Shown here one piece after another: positions 50,301 to 63,700 of a stretch of DNA of 64,000 bases. Position numbers and translations under genes: made by a program. Positions within the stretch are counted from its first letter, which is position 1. Each line of letters begins with the position of its first letter. Source of the stretch: Camarhynchus parvulus (lineage: Eukaryota > Chordata > Aves > Passeriformes > Thraupidae); NCBI RefSeq assembly GCF_901933205.1, contig NC_044573.1, positions 56,117,993 through 56,181,992 on the forward strand. The letters run 5' to 3'. The notes under the pieces are model-generated. The model was given only the letters and a program-made list of their open reading frames with translations, was not told the DNA's origin and searched no databases.

Positions 50301-52080
50301 CAAAAAGGCAGGGCCAGTCGAGTCCCAGAGCTCTGCCTGAAGTTATTAATTTGTAGGAGATACTCTAGCCCTTTTTCCCTTCTATCTTCCCCTTGCCAAT
50401 AATGCTGTGGAAACTTTTCTGCTTCTCTCCTCTCCACGAACATGTTATAGTGCCAAAACCCAAGTTAAGAACATGCCTCTGTCAATGTACTCTGTAAATA
50501 TATCTCAAAATAGTCATGTTGGTCAAAACATATTTCAGTACTTTGATTCAAATGCAGATGATCTCATAGAGGGAATTGCAATGAAATGAAGCCATTTATT
50601 AAAGACAGAAGACCTGGGAATAAATTAAACCATAAAACTAAGGAAAACAATTTTATATACATCCATTCAATACATATTTTCTTTTGATTTTTCCAGAATC
50701 CCTGGCCCCTTGCTAAGACATCACTCAAAACACTGATGATGTTTTCCCATTTCCATTCAACATACCAGAGGTCAAATAATGAAAAGTGGTATTTTTTCCA
50801 GATTCTATGTGGAAACTCAAAGGGGTAAGTAAAAGATAGCCATACATATAGCCTAACTTCTGATTTCATATTCATCTTGACAAATGCTAAAAGATGCACA
50901 TTGCTGTCAATAATAAGAGTGGGTTTATAAATTGGGACTTAACTATACTGGCACTGCTTAGAACACAGCTGGGTATTCACTTTAAAGGATGACTAAAACC
51001 AGTAATGTAGAAAACTATGGAGTTAAAAGAGTCAGTTACTCTACGTCTGTAAAAGAATTATAAAATTTACCAGAGCAAAATCAATGTGATTCAGTCACTT
51101 TTACAGCCCCAGGAATCTTTTTTCAATTCCCACCCTCATGAATGAGCAAAACCAGGAGGTTAGAATAAAAATAGCCTAAACACTTTGCAAAGTCAAATGC
51201 AGATAAAATACTCACTCTCAGGCATGAAAACTTACTCTTTATCATCTCACATTCAGTCTAAAGAAAGGACTGAAAAATGTCCCACTTGATGTGGAGTCAA
51301 CAGGGAAGTAGATATTCATTTCATACGTCTATACATAAGAAGAAATCTTATCAGGATTGTCAATTTCTTCATCCATGCCCCCAGTACTCAGATATGTATG
51401 CCCACCTGCATAAATGTAAAAGACCACAGTTCAGAACTGAGGAAAGCTGGAAAACCTAATCACAGGCTGAGGAAATGAATTCCTGGGAATCACTTTGAAG
51501 AGAATGGTCTCTCCCTGAGGGCCAGGGAGTGCTGCCTGCTGAGGAGGAAGGGCTTCTATCCCAGAACACCTGGGTTCCACTTAAATGATCTTGGTAATAA
51601 ATATCATGAAAAACCATAAATTATACCTACTTGAACTGTGTGCCTTAAGCAATTGACATTTGCAAAGCACAATGAAATCCTTGAAATGAAAGAAAGCACA
51701 TGTGGTGCATGAAATGAATTATACCATTGCCTAATTTCATTCCAGAAGGAAGCTCTGGCTACCTGGAATTGCAGTGTCTGTGCTGCAAAGCATGTGGGAC
51801 ATTTCCTTTCATGATGACCATATTTTTACCCTAATAAAATTCACAAAAAGAGTGTTTTTCTCTGTATCTTTGAAGGAACACTAAGTAGACATCTTCCTCT
51901 CAAATGGGAAAGAATAAATCCTAAAATTCAGATCTGTCTACAGATCATGTGTTAGTTAATGCAAGGAAGCTGTTGTGATTTCACTGAAATTCAGCAGTCC
52001 TAAAACAGACTGAAAAAATTATCTCATGAGCAGTGAAATACAGCTAAGAAAGGTTAATGTTTGTTATGACAGAGATTTCA
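47366..52080. other. Unique non-coding sequence
   Basis: No gene is recognised. Open frames reach 157 codons (plus, 48552-49025) with no known similarity; it overlaps a 78-codon opposite frame. Two overlapping plus frames at 49788-50356 (115 and 133 codons) also have no recognisable domain. I see no repeat. Confidence 0.5.
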
Positions 52081-52960
52081 TACAATCATAGAATAATCTG
52101 AGTTGGAAGACACCCAGAAGAATCATCAAAGTCCAACTCCTGGCTCTCCTCAGGACACCCAAGAATCACACCATGTGCCTGAGAGCGTTGTCCAAATGCT
52201 TCTTGAATTTTGTCAGGCTTGGTGCTGTGACCACTTCCCTGGGGAGCCTCTTCAAGTGCTCAACCACCTTCTTGGTTAAGAACTTTTTCGTAATATCTAA
52301 GCTAAACTCTCCTGGAGCCATTCCTTAGGCTGCCACAGGGAAAAGGTCATTGTCTGCCTCTCTGCTATCCCTCACAAGGAAGTTGTAACTGCTGCGAGGT
52401 CTCCCCTCAGTCTCCTCCAGGCTGAACAGACCAAGTGACCTCAGCTGCTCCTCATACAGTTTCTCCTCAAGTCCCTACACCATCCTCATGGCCTCCTTTG
52501 CATGCTCTGTAACAGCTCAATGTCTTTTTTTACACATTGGCGCCCAAACCTGCCCCCAGCACTGGACATGAGGCTGCCCCAGCTCAGAGCAGAGCAGGAC
52601 AATCCCCTCCCTTGCCTGGCTGGCCATGCTGTGCCTGATGCCCCTCAGGACAGGGTTGGCCCTCCTGGCTGCCATGGAACTTGCCACTGACCAGGACGCC
52701 CAGGTCCCTTTCTGCGGCTCTGCTTTCCGGCATCTCACTCCCCAGTCTGTACCTACATCCAGGATTCCCCCATCCCAGGTGCCCTATCCAACAATTATAT
52801 GGTGATTGCTCAGTCTTCTCATTTGTCAAGGTCTCTCTACAGGTCTCTCTGCCTTGGAGGGAGTCAACAGCTTCTCCCAATTTAGTGCCACTGACAAGCT
52901 TATTTTGCATTTCTTCTTGTCCTGCATCCAAGTTGGTTATGAAGATTATTGAACATTCAC
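52081..52960 (-). mobile_element. Longest CR1 LINE copy, with decayed reverse-transcriptase C-terminus
   Basis: On the minus strand, ORF2 remains legible but dead. From right to left in the window, the peptide landmarks are FITNLDAG (about 52930-52950), then TKLGEAVDSLQG, then NPGCRYRLG, then AAERDLGVLV. After a frameshift comes ANPVLRGIRHSMASQAREG, and finally QPHVQCWGQVWAP. These parallel the family order FINDLD, FADDTKLG, NPRHQYRLG, AEKDLGVLV, ANGILGCIRRSVASR and RPHLEYCVQFWAP. The catalytic FADD is replaced by LVSG, so the polymerase site is lost. The 3' end lies at the left (complement of AGTTGGACTTTGATGATTCT, tail TCTATGATTGTATGA). It is truncated before the reverse-transcriptase core. 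Its 3' type matches the 6.1 and 13.5 kb copies. Confidence 0.95.
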
Positions 52961-54645
52961 CATCTTTGAGATGTTTGAGATTTCCCACAACTGCAAGAAG
53001 TCTGGAGGCTACAGCCTGTCCCCACATGAATGTAGACACCTTGGTGACATGCAGGTGTCCCCATTTTCCATGACCTTAGGGAACGGAGCAGACTTCTCCT
53101 TAACAAAGTCCATTTCTTGCCCTGCATGAGAGAGCTCTACATCCTACGGTCAAGATCCTTCACCATTAAAAATAGTAACCTGGAAACAGTATCTGAATTG
53201 CTTTTTCTTTTTCAACAGATGCCTCTAATTCTGCATATTAAGGATGAAAAGTTCTGATTCTCACTTGAAGGTAGCTGATGCTGTCCTCAGTCTGAACACA
53301 GCTGTCAACACATTCCTGGGGGAGTCGAAAGGCCCTTGTTCTAGCCCATGAGAAGTCCTTCCAATAGCTACAAGAGGCTCTGAAAAAAAGTTGCAGGCAT
53401 ATTCTGATTCCCCCTGGCCACATAATCTTTTCCAGGAAGATGATGGTTTCTTTTGTCCATGTCTGCTTGAGAGAGCTGAAAGCAGGAAAACTCTGGGGCA
53501 TTTGTATATCATCAATTAAATTGCCTGTGGTGGGCTGGAAACAGAAGCATCACAGCCAGGGTAAGATGAATTGAATATAACATGAAAGATGAGGTCGTCT
53601 AGGGGATTTACATGGGTGTGCTATTCCTTTTCATAGTTCATTCCTCAGTTTCTCAATAATCCACCAAAGTGCTAAAAAAAACAGCCCCCTGGTCAACACT
53701 GCTATCTGACTAGGCAGGAAGTGACACTGCTATGGGACAGACTTATGAGGGAGCCTAAAGCTGTTTTTGTTCCAGACTGGGAAAAAGCCAAAATGCTTTC
53801 ACAAAGCAGAATGAAGTCACATCTCCTGTCTCCATATTATTTGCCTTTATCTCAGTGCCTCAGGAGTTATCCTGTCAAAAATACATTTGCGAAACATTTT
53901 CACCCTCAAACCAGTATCTAGACATGAAATAAAAACTGCCATTAAAATGTTGAGAGCAGCTCTTCAGTGTAGGTTTATCTGACTGCAGGAGCAAGTTCTC
54001 CTTTATAGTTTGCAAGTTTTAAACACTTTTTCCGCAGATGTTTGACTGAAAAATGCAGAACACTTTACTGCTGGCAAAGCGCTTACTAATATCCACATTT
54101 GAACACAGTGCAAAAGGACGAGACCCAAGGAAATGCTTTTCAGAATATTTTTGTTCAAAAATTCTGTTTTATTGAAAACCAAACAGAAGCATGTCAGTAT
54201 TGACCAACCTTGTCTTAAGCCCAGGATGGATTTTTTTGCTGGAGAAAAGCTGTAATGCCAGAGTAGCCTGATAATTATCATGTACTCTCCTGCTTCAGCC
54301 AGAGCAGCGAGGAACCCAGAACAGACAGGACTCTAGCTCTTGAGGTCCTACCAAGGACATCCATCACTTAAGAAAACATCTCTGGCTCACTTGAGTGTTT
54401 TAATTAAAAGTTTCAAACAGACTGGTGTTTTCAGCTTTATTACTACAAAAGGCAATTAAAAACCCAAACCAGAGTTATTTTCTGTGCAGTACATGAGCTG
54501 CTGTCTCTAGAGAAGGTCCTGGTTTCCCGCCACAATCAATGGCTGGGATAGCAAAGACCCAGCGTGTTCACACTTGCTCACAAAAGCCTTTTGAGGCAGA
54601 AAGCTGCAGCTTGAGACAGCAAGACCCTTGCCCTTTCCTCAGCAA
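52961..54645. other. Unique non-coding sequence
   Basis: No gene is recognised. CR1 similarity fades at about 52960; sequence beyond that to 53090 could be unrelated or too diverged to see. Opposing minus frames at 53238-53515 are in two phases and look like chance. Confidence 0.5.
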
Positions 54646-54679
54646 ACACACACACACACGCACTCTGCTGCTGCTGCTG
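54646..54679 (+). repeat. Adjacent (AC)7 and (CTG)5 microsatellites
   Basis: Seven AC units (54646-54659) are followed after a GCACT spacer by five CTG units (54665-54679). Both are short and perfect. On the minus strand the CTG run reads as glutamines, which is an artefact. Confidence 0.92.
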
Positions 54680-57309
54680 GAGGCGTGTTTCCTGTCCCAG
54701 CACGACCGTGTCATCTCCGTTTATCTCATATGACTTGATCAAGTCAGTCTTTGATAGCTCATGGGGAAAATGGGGCCTCATTCTCTGTCAGGCTGTTGAC
54801 AGCAAAACAAAGTCTGTTTCCTTTGGGCTTGTGGTATTCTGGTTGGGTTCTTCTTAACTTTCACATATCAATCAAAGAAGCAGCCTCAAACACGATGCTC
54901 CAGCAGTTCAGTGCAATAAATTAAACATCTGCTGGTAGAGATGGGCTCATGCTGAGGTTGAAATTGGCCCTGTGAGTCTGGGAAGGATCCTCTGGCTTGT
55001 TTTCCTCCCATGAAAACAATAAAAAGAAACCTTTGGGGGCATTTATGGTCAAACTTCTGAATTTTGCAAGGATTTTGTTTTAATGTTTTTGAAAGCTTAT
55101 CTGCATTTCATTGTAGATTAGCAAAATTGTTTTGAAAACAGGGGCTCTCACCTGTCAGTTAAATGCTACGCTCTGGACTTCTGAGGGAGTTCTGGCATCC
55201 TGGGTTAATTATGACACCTCATGCAGGTCCAGGTCTGTCAGAGCAAGCTATGGCAGATCAACAGGCCTCTCTGCACAGGCTGAGCAGTGGCACTTACCCT
55301 GTGCATATCAGCAGGAATTGCAAGGTGATGACATTCATCCTAAACATTTTTCTTCTGGAACTACATAAAGATACCTCACACTGTCTTCCATACTCTGCAG
55401 GCATGGCAGAGCACCTGCAGGACTGTGACCATGACACAACAGGCAAACACCTTAGTCCTGTGCACATAATTTTTTTATGGATTGACTCTTCATTAGGGAC
55501 TCATGTGATTTAATTTTCCAAGCATCTGTATTCATTAAAGAGTGAAATTGACAACCTGCTTATTCTGTTTCTGCTGCCATAGTTACTAGCACTGGTTTTA
55601 TTACTAATATTGCTATTATTTTTTATTTATCAAAGTACTGCCATGGAAAAAAGCTGCTGTGTTCCAGTCATTTATCCCACAGAGGATGCTGTCCAAGTAG
55701 ATAATGCAGAAGAGAAAAGCTGAGTTAAATGAACAGGTGAATTCAATGGTGTGGTGGCAGTCAGTAACACACGAACTGTAGCCTGAGATGGCTGTCAGGG
55801 GTCCGGAGGAAAGGCAAGGGGTTGAGCTGAAGGGGAGAGGTGATGGGAGAGGGAGATTTGCACTAGTAGGCTTTTATTCATACAATCTCTCTTTCCAAGA
55901 TGATGAATGCCAATTTTGATGGGAGAAAATGTAGAAGTTTCTCTTCCAATCCAAACAAAACTCATTGAACTGAAATTTGTCCAATGATGGTGTCAGAGCA
56001 GATAAAACTAAACTCCTTGTATGAGGAAAAGGCATAACTAAAAATTAAACCAGATAATTTCTTATTGTTGTTTGACACCCATTCCCCAGCAATCAGGCAC
56101 TGCTGAAGCACTGTGTTAGAGAAATTACTGAGAGTATGGGGAAACACCATCTGCTTGAATCACTTGTTGGTTCTTTAGTTCTGGTTCATTATCACTGATC
56201 CTTTATGAAGAAGTGTTGTTCCAAAATACATCTGTGTAGCAAATCTCACCATTTCCTCATGGCTTGACTTCACAGCACTCAGCTCTGCACATCCCCCCGC
56301 CCTGCTCTGACACTGTTGGGACAAGCTCAGTGACAACTGCTGAGTACTGGGCCCTCGGTTAGCAGGCAAATTACTTTCTTCAGAGACAGAGAGGAATGTG
56401 ATCTCATGGGAGGGGTTTCTTCAGTACCAAAAAGGAGCAATCCTATCTTTTGTGTCAAGGTCCAAAGAATAAGATAAAGCCCTATCCAAATGCATGTCAG
56501 GACAAGCTCAAGACATTTTTATCTCTGTTTCAAGTGTCATTTTGTGCAGTGGAGTATCCAACAGCAACCACAGGTTCATGGCAGGTGACAATGTTGTTAT
56601 CCAGATATACCCCACAGTAACTAAAAATTAGCTTAGTTTTGTCACCAGAATAGCTGTCTGCAAAACCCACCTGTGAGAGGTGGAGAGCAGCCAGTCATAT
56701 CTCTGGTCTGCTCTGCCTTCCATGGCTCTGTGCTTGACTTCTGCAAACCCAAATACGAGCATGGGCTATCATTAGTTAGGCTTGCCTAGTGACAGGCAGC
56801 ACACCCACCCAGCACCAGCAGCAGAACCTACCAGATGGATCCTACCACACACGTCAAGAGAAGACTGTCAAGGATTTCAGCTGGCCTGTTAGAAACTCCC
56901 CAGAAGTTCATGGGATTCTTTTGATAAAGCTGCTTGCTGCTTGCTGGAGCCCAAGCAGAGAGGGGATGATTGTGTAGACAATTAACTTTTCCAGCACTTC
57001 AAGTGCCTAAAGCAGTGCCCAGAAACAGAAAACTAAAGGATATGAGAGAAAGCGAAATCAACTTACATGTCTGTAATACCCCATGAGCAGAGCATTTATT
57101 TATTTAGGAGAAAAGCTGCCTTTGCTTAGTTTCCCATATGACAATGCTCAGTCTTATCTTGGAGTGACTCATAATATGGGTCAAAAGGTGAAGAGAAACT
57201 TTATGGTAACCTCTTCATAACCCTCTTGTAAAGTCTGTTTACTTTGGCTCTCCATTTGTATTGGTAATCAGTGGGCAATTTCCCTTCATCTCTCTATTTT
57301 CCACCCATC
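54680..57309. other. Unique non-coding sequence
   Basis: No gene or repeat is recognised. The open frames (up to 116 codons, plus, 55163-55513) overlap one another in different phases. Confidence 0.55.
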
Positions 57310-57322
57310 TTTTTTTTTTTTT
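57310..57322 (+). repeat. Poly-T run
   Basis: Thirteen T bases followed by AATTG. It is not attached to a recognisable retrotransposed sequence. Confidence 0.9.
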
Positions 57323-60300
57323 AATTGAAAACTTGGTAAAGTTAAGGCTCCTTTTGTACCAAAAATGCCCCCCCTCCCTTCCTGCCTCATTTGTCATGTG
57401 CATTCCTCCACTCCCCTTCAGGCCACATCCTCAGCTACTGAAGAATGGCAAAACTCCATTACCTCCCTGGGTAAGTCCATCAGTGCTCCAGAGGGCTGCT
57501 CTCCTGCCCCAGGGAAGAGCAGTGCACTGACATGGCTGGATGCAGTCCCTGGGGGCTCCTACCCTGCCCATGCATTGGATGCTTTCTAACTTCCTCCAAA
57601 CACAAAATCACTCCTGCTTGAGATAATATATTCTGAGACCCTGAAATATTTCTCAGCCTGGCTTTGGGCTGGAGGGGTTTGCAGTGAACAGCAGATCCTC
57701 TCAAGACACGTTCTTGGGGAAGATGATAAGAGCTTCCCAGCAATGGCTTTGCCCCCATTCTCTCTTTAAGCAAAAGTAAGGGCTCCTCCCAGCCTTTCAG
57801 CCACCAAATCCTGGTCTCAGAAAGAAAGTGCTCATCCATTCCACTCTGCACATCCTTTTGCTAGATAGAAATGACTACCAGTCCTTTCAAGTTAGCAGTC
57901 ATGACTGAATCACTGCTGCTGACAGAAGAAGAGCAACTACCCAAGCAAGTGTGACACCCCCAGCTCCCAGAGTCACGAGACTGTAGGCAAGCCAGCACTC
58001 TTCTGAACATCCATCAGCGTGCATCTGATTCTCAGTGTGGGCTTAAAGACCATTAAACCTAATGGAACTGAGCATGTGGATATCATTAAACTTATGCTTC
58101 AGTACTTCACTGACAAATTTAAGCAGGCATGTAAATATTTTGTTGAACAGAGGCTTGTGAACACCGGCCTAGAAGGACATTTTTGTTTATTTTTCAAGTA
58201 CTGAGAGTTGTTCTTAGTCATACAGAAGTACAGCAGTGTCTGCTGCAATGGACACATACCAAAGGGAGGGAGATGGGCAGAGAAAGCTTCTTTCCTAGAT
58301 TTTTCACGTATCAGCAGCCAAGCATGTGCAGATGCCTGGGAGATGAGTCTGGAAAATGCAAGCAAAACAAACGTGCAGAATGAAATGGAAACAGTTCTTG
58401 CTTTTACAGTTACATACAGCAGTGTTACCACCTCAGTGTTAGCAGCAGCAGCAAACTTTTCCACTCCCCATCTGCTAGCATTCATTTTAATTCCTGCTGT
58501 AGTCTACAGTGGAAAATATGGGGTCACGGAGTCCTTGCTTTTTTCTTAATTCGTCTGTTTCTCTTCTCACTCTTGGAAGAAATTTTTCTGTTCCTACACT
58601 ATGGCCATTTTCAATGATTTGGGTTTTTATATCACTGAAGAAATAAAAAAAGGATAGCAGTAGATATTTTTGCACAGACCTAATGTCTGAGTCACAGTCA
58701 GGAAGAAGGCAACATACCTTGTTCCAAATGGCATCAGTGTTGTGTCTTTCCAGACAGTTTTGGGGGTTCTTTTCTCACAGACATATATAGAAAAAGTAGG
58801 ATGTCAGTTAAACTTCTAACAACCATGTAACCTCATACAGAGGTCTGGTATCTGAATGCCAAACCCTTTGCTGTTCTTTTGAGAGAGGAACTGAACAAAT
58901 GGCTAGAGAAGACTTGCAAAAATTATGCAAAAAGATTCAAGCAGGTAAATTAGGGAAACCCTTGGCATCAACAAATGGAATTAACAAAATCATTGTGGTG
59001 CCATGTGGTCTAAGGTGGTTGGTTTGCAATAAAAGGCTAACTGCAAAAAAATGTTTTAGATTTCAAATCTCCCACAGGCCTCCTGGCCTTCTGTCAGGCA
59101 GCAGCTCCCAAAGTTATTTTGGTTTTAAAAGAAATAAATTGTTTTCTCATGGATAATGGCAGAGAGGCAGGTTAAAAACTAGGTAAGATTGTAAAGCTCA
59201 GTGCTTTTTTTCGGTCAAGTAGGATTCAGGAACTGTGAATATTGTTAAAAACTAAAGAAAGGGGCTTTTCAGAAAACCCAGCCAGTGCCTTTATTCCTGA
59301 TGGCTTGGCTATTTTGACCTGCATGTCCCTACACTGCAGTCCCTAAGGAAAAAGGCAAGTGTAAGTGCCAGCAAGTACAAAAGCACCCATCTCAAAATGT
59401 CCCTTTCTGAGACTTGTTCCCTCCTGACACACTGTGTTTTCCTGGTGCGCTGCACATTAGGAGAAAACAGCAGCAGGAACAAGCAGCAATAAAACATTTT
59501 CCAGTTAACAAGGGATTACATCTCTGGCAGCACACAGCAAAAGTGAAGGATATTTGAACAAGCTGGTGAGCACTCTGGAGGAACAATGCTTTTTAATGGG
59601 TCAGGATGCTGAGCCATGCTCCTGTTTTGCTGGCCTCTTGCCCATCACAGGAGCATTTTCCATCCCTGCAGCAGTGCTTACAAGACTGATACACCTGAAA
59701 AAGTGAGCATCCATCATTTGGTTTACAGCAAAGTAGTGGGAAGAGTGAATGTCATCAAATTCAAGGTTTGACCCACCAAGCCCTGCCAGGTGACCAGTGC
59801 CACTGGATACATCGTCCAGGAGCTGCAAAGAGATCACTGGGCATCCCACATTTATGTCTTGCCAGTCCAGAATAACAGTAAAGAACAGCAGGAACTAAAC
59901 TATCTGTTACATGCCTTGCAACTAAAATGCTTTCATGGCACCACATATGGGGTCATAAGAACAATCATCTGGATGCCTACACATTCCCCAAACCTCCGCA
60001 TAAATTCCAAAATGCTGTATAAACATACTTTGCACAGCACTCGTGGGTGACAGGAAAATTCTTCTTATAACAACTGGCCTGTGGTTTCCTGAGTAGCAAA
60101 TGTATGCCAGAGGGAGGCAGAGGAAAAAGATGTGTTAGAAAAGCCTAAGTGCAAACTGAGAGGAGAATCAGGAAGAAATAAAAGAGGCTGAATTAGCCAC
60201 TTCAGTCACTCCCCTGACAGGACTACAATTGCAACAGAAATGAAATTTAACCCAAGAAATAGCACCGACAGACAGTGTTTAGCAAGTGCAGGGATTTATT

Positions 60301-60440
60301 TGACAGCTGCAGAATGGTTCCTTGAACAGCTAATCATGACTGTACATTTCTGTAAGCCAGGCTTTGCTTCCCCAGCTTTGCTCCTGCTCACACCCATCCC
60401 AGCACTGGGCTTTCACTTTGAACTGTAACTTGGGTTGAAA
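57323..60440. other. Unique non-coding sequence
   Basis: No gene is recognised. Frames around 58099-58549 (128 codons minus, 113 plus) lie opposite one another, with no domain. I see no mobile element. Confidence 0.55.
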
Positions 60441-60480
60441 TGCCAACTTACAATTGTGATTGCCAACTTACAATTACAAT
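60441..60480 (+). repeat. 20-base tandem duplication
   Basis: TGCCAACTTACAATTGTGAT and TGCCAACTTACAATTACAAT lie directly head to tail; 18 of 20 positions agree. It also creates several CAATT/AATTG palindromic words. This is probably a local slippage duplication. Confidence 0.92.
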
Positions 60481-60589
60481 TGTTATGCTGGATTTAGTCC
60501 AAGGCCTCCAAGAACACCAGTGCCGAAAGGACTGTAAGCTCAGCAATCTACTAAACAAGGTCTGGCTCTGTTTTTCTGAAGCAAAAGAG

Positions 60590-60787
60590 GTTTCTTTTTT
60601 GGTTGTTGGGTTTTTATTTTTCTTTTTAATTTTTTTATAATATGATAATGGCTTCACTAAGAATACCAGAGCAAACTTTCTTGTAAAACTTACCCCCCAA
60701 AAATCTAAAACTCTCTTTGCTTTAACTGACTAAGCAAAGCTGTTTTCAGATAATTTAAATAATTTGGGGTTTTGTTTTTTTTTTTTT
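60590..60787 (+). repeat. T-rich low-complexity patches
   Basis: Two T-rich blocks, at about 60590-60640 (T runs broken by G, A and C) and 60771-60787 (ending in thirteen T), are separated by unique AT-rich sequence. They give artefactual lysine- or phenylalanine-rich frames. Confidence 0.8.
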
Positions 60788-63700
60788 CCAAAATAAGTGA
60801 GGGTTTTCATCCTCCAAAAAATGTAGTTTTCTATATAGTGGAGACAATGTTCCCAGTTCTGCAAGCGCTTGTTATCTGGTGCTTTGCTATCAAGTTCAGT
60901 CCCAGAAAAGTCCACAAAATCTTAAATATTTACAGCACCCACTTCTCCGATTTTCTGGGAAGTTCCTAAACATGTCTGTATGGGTCACAACTGGTCTAAG
61001 GTAACATGGTCTTCTAGACACAGAGGTGGGATTGGTTTTCAAATCTGGCATAATTGTTCAATGAACAATAGAAATTTCCTGTGTCAGAAGTGCTCCAATG
61101 CCAATTTTTTGTTGTTGTCGTTGTTTTCTCGGTCAGCAAAACAGAAGAATCAGCAGTACACTGTATTCATGGAGCCAATGGATTAGGAACACACTTTCCT
61201 GAAACCTCATATTCTGCACAGTCCTGTCTTCCCTGTTGTAGTTATTCACCTTGCTACTTGTGCACACACAGAAAAAACATGGGTGCCCCAAGGTGGGCAA
61301 AACCACAGCACCCAGTTCCCAAGGATCCCAAGGAATCACTGTGAACAGGATGAACACCAGTGCCCTCTTCCCTAGGTCTCCTGAGGCTGCATTTTTGCTC
61401 ACTAGTTCTGTTCCTGCCTTGCCTGCTGCCTCCAGGACAGGGTGAGCACTTTACACAGGTGTGACCAAGGAGCAGACAGGCACCCTTGGCCCAAATAAAA
61501 GCTGCACCCATGAGGGGCTGCTTGGTCTGTGGGCTCAGCCCTTCCCTTCCTTGTATGCCCAGCTCCATGGCCTCATCCCCAGGACACTGTGGGGCTGGGG
61601 CAGTCCCACTCCCCACAAAATATGGAAGGATAGAGCTCCAGGATCTGAAGCCCTGTGCAGACCCCCTGCTTCACAGGGAGCTGGGCATGTGTGCTTGGCA
61701 TGGTGTACTGCCACCTGCCTCTGGTCCCCAGGCCTGGTCCATTACATCCTTTCTGCTAGAGGAGCCTGGTGGCACCTCCAAGAGGATGAGGACAGGGAGC
61801 ATAAGGCACAGTGCACCTCCCATGCATCACAGTACACTTTCTTTCACGTGCAGCAATTTCCAAACCTGCAGGGCAGAAGAGCTCGCACTATATGAAACAC
61901 AAATAGCTAAGAGACTTAGCAATTTTCAACTTAACAGTTTTCAACTTAAATTTTTATGGTTGTGATCTCTTCTTCTAAGTTGTGGATACACAACTTTGAC
62001 ACTTGGATCACTATGAAGGTAAAAACTTGACAAACAGGTGACAACAACCATAACAAAGGGGGAGTGATAGCTAAAGATTTAGTAAAATTAAGACACAGTC
62101 CTGGCTTATTTTTCATACTGAGTCCAATTACTAGTCGTTTCACATGCTTGAAAAGTAGGAATCAACTTATTACAAAGATCATATTTTGAACAATGTACTT
62201 ATTTTTAATAACAACTCTAGTGTCAAACTGCAGGTGATTACTCCAGCTTTGGCTCAAATTCACATCCTGGATTTGGATAATGTCTAGGACTCATGCCACA
62301 ATTTTGTAAAATTTACACAGATGCTAGAAATGCAAAACTTCTAGCTTCATCTCCTTCCATCCCAGGGAGTGGTCAATGACTAACAGGGGAGCAATCCCCC
62401 ACTCCGGCCTGCTCAGGAAAGCCAGGTGTGTTAGGATAGGAACCATCAAATCTCACTGCCCTGCTTTCAGACGTCTTTTCTCAGCCACAGCAAAAATGCT
62501 CGTGTGCTGCCCTGAAGGCTGAGCTGCCCCACTGGAGGGATGGACATTCCACTGAGGGAAGCTGCTTGTACAGCACAGAAGGGTTGGGAAGGGCAGCCAG
62601 ACCCTGGCCAGAGAGGTCAGGCAAGGATAAGGCAGTGGGGTGGGAGGTGCACAAAAGAGGAGAAAAGCCACTATCTCCATACCAAATCTGTTGAGCAGGA
62701 AAGTTCCCTCACTGCCCTTCCTCCTGCTCCCTACACAGAAAAAGAGGAATGAGGGCTTATGGATACCTATGGTAGTGATGATCCTCAGACAGGATGCTGA
62801 TTCAGAATATTGATCCCCAAAATATTAGACTGTAATGGTAATGATTTGGCATCACTGCAAGATCTTTGGAATAGGAACCTTGTAATAGTGTTGATGTCAA
62901 GCCAAACATTGCTGCTAGCAGAAGTGAAGCTTGCTGGGTTTTAACCTTCATCATCTTGTCCCATTTGAGGGTAAAGTCCATGTAACCTTAGCAGATGCAG
63001 TAGATGCTTTCAGCTGCCACTCAAGCAAGGCTGAATACCTCAGAGATGCAACCCTGATGGGCTGCAGCATGCTTTTCTAGTCTGTCATGGGACCAGAAAC
63101 CAGTATTAGAACATGGAAGGAGGTAAAGAAAGGAAAGGATGTTGCCCATACAGAAAACTAAGGCTGCATGTCTTTCCACTGCCTGGCACCTCATCACATA
63201 TCAAAGTTTAAAGAGGGTACCACTGGATCAGGATGGGATGTCTTTTGGGCACTGTTGAGAAAGATGAAACTGGAGAAACACAGTTGGAAAGTGGTTTGCA
63301 GAAAATCAATGTGTTTGTCTCTGCTTCCTTCTGTCTCTTCACCCAAATTTCTGTGGGTAGGACAAAGAATTTGAAGATCTCTGTTCTGTTCTCATCCATG
63401 TTCTAGAGTCTCCTCTGCAGCCTCTCTTGGAGAATGAAAGTTCACAAGGATAAAGGAATCACTGACAGACAGGACATCTGATATCTGGTCTTGTGATGAA
63501 AAAAATGAGTTATTGTCCTTCTTGCATAATTTCTGGTTTATGTTCCAGGCAGGTATTTGGTGACAATACAGTTTTAGTGAGTTATTCCACTTTGTGAAAC
63601 AGAAGAACAGCAAAGATGCCCTACTCAGTTACTTAAAGCACATGATGTGCAGCAGTGAGCATTGGAAACAGGAACATTTGTTACTCTAAAAGGTCATACT

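Noticed and set aside
52540..52557. TGGCGCCCAAACCTGCCC, resembling a retroviral primer-binding site
   Set aside because: It lies inside the CR1 copy at the position of the ORF2 FWAP.YKK block, and there are no LTRs around it.
52681..53073. 130-codon plus-strand open frame
   Set aside because: It is the antisense of the minus-strand CR1 copy plus flanking sequence.
61461..61965. Overlapping 144- and 159-codon plus-strand frames
   Set aside because: Two different phases are open over the same GC-rich stretch with a third frame opposite. This points to stop-poor composition rather than coding.
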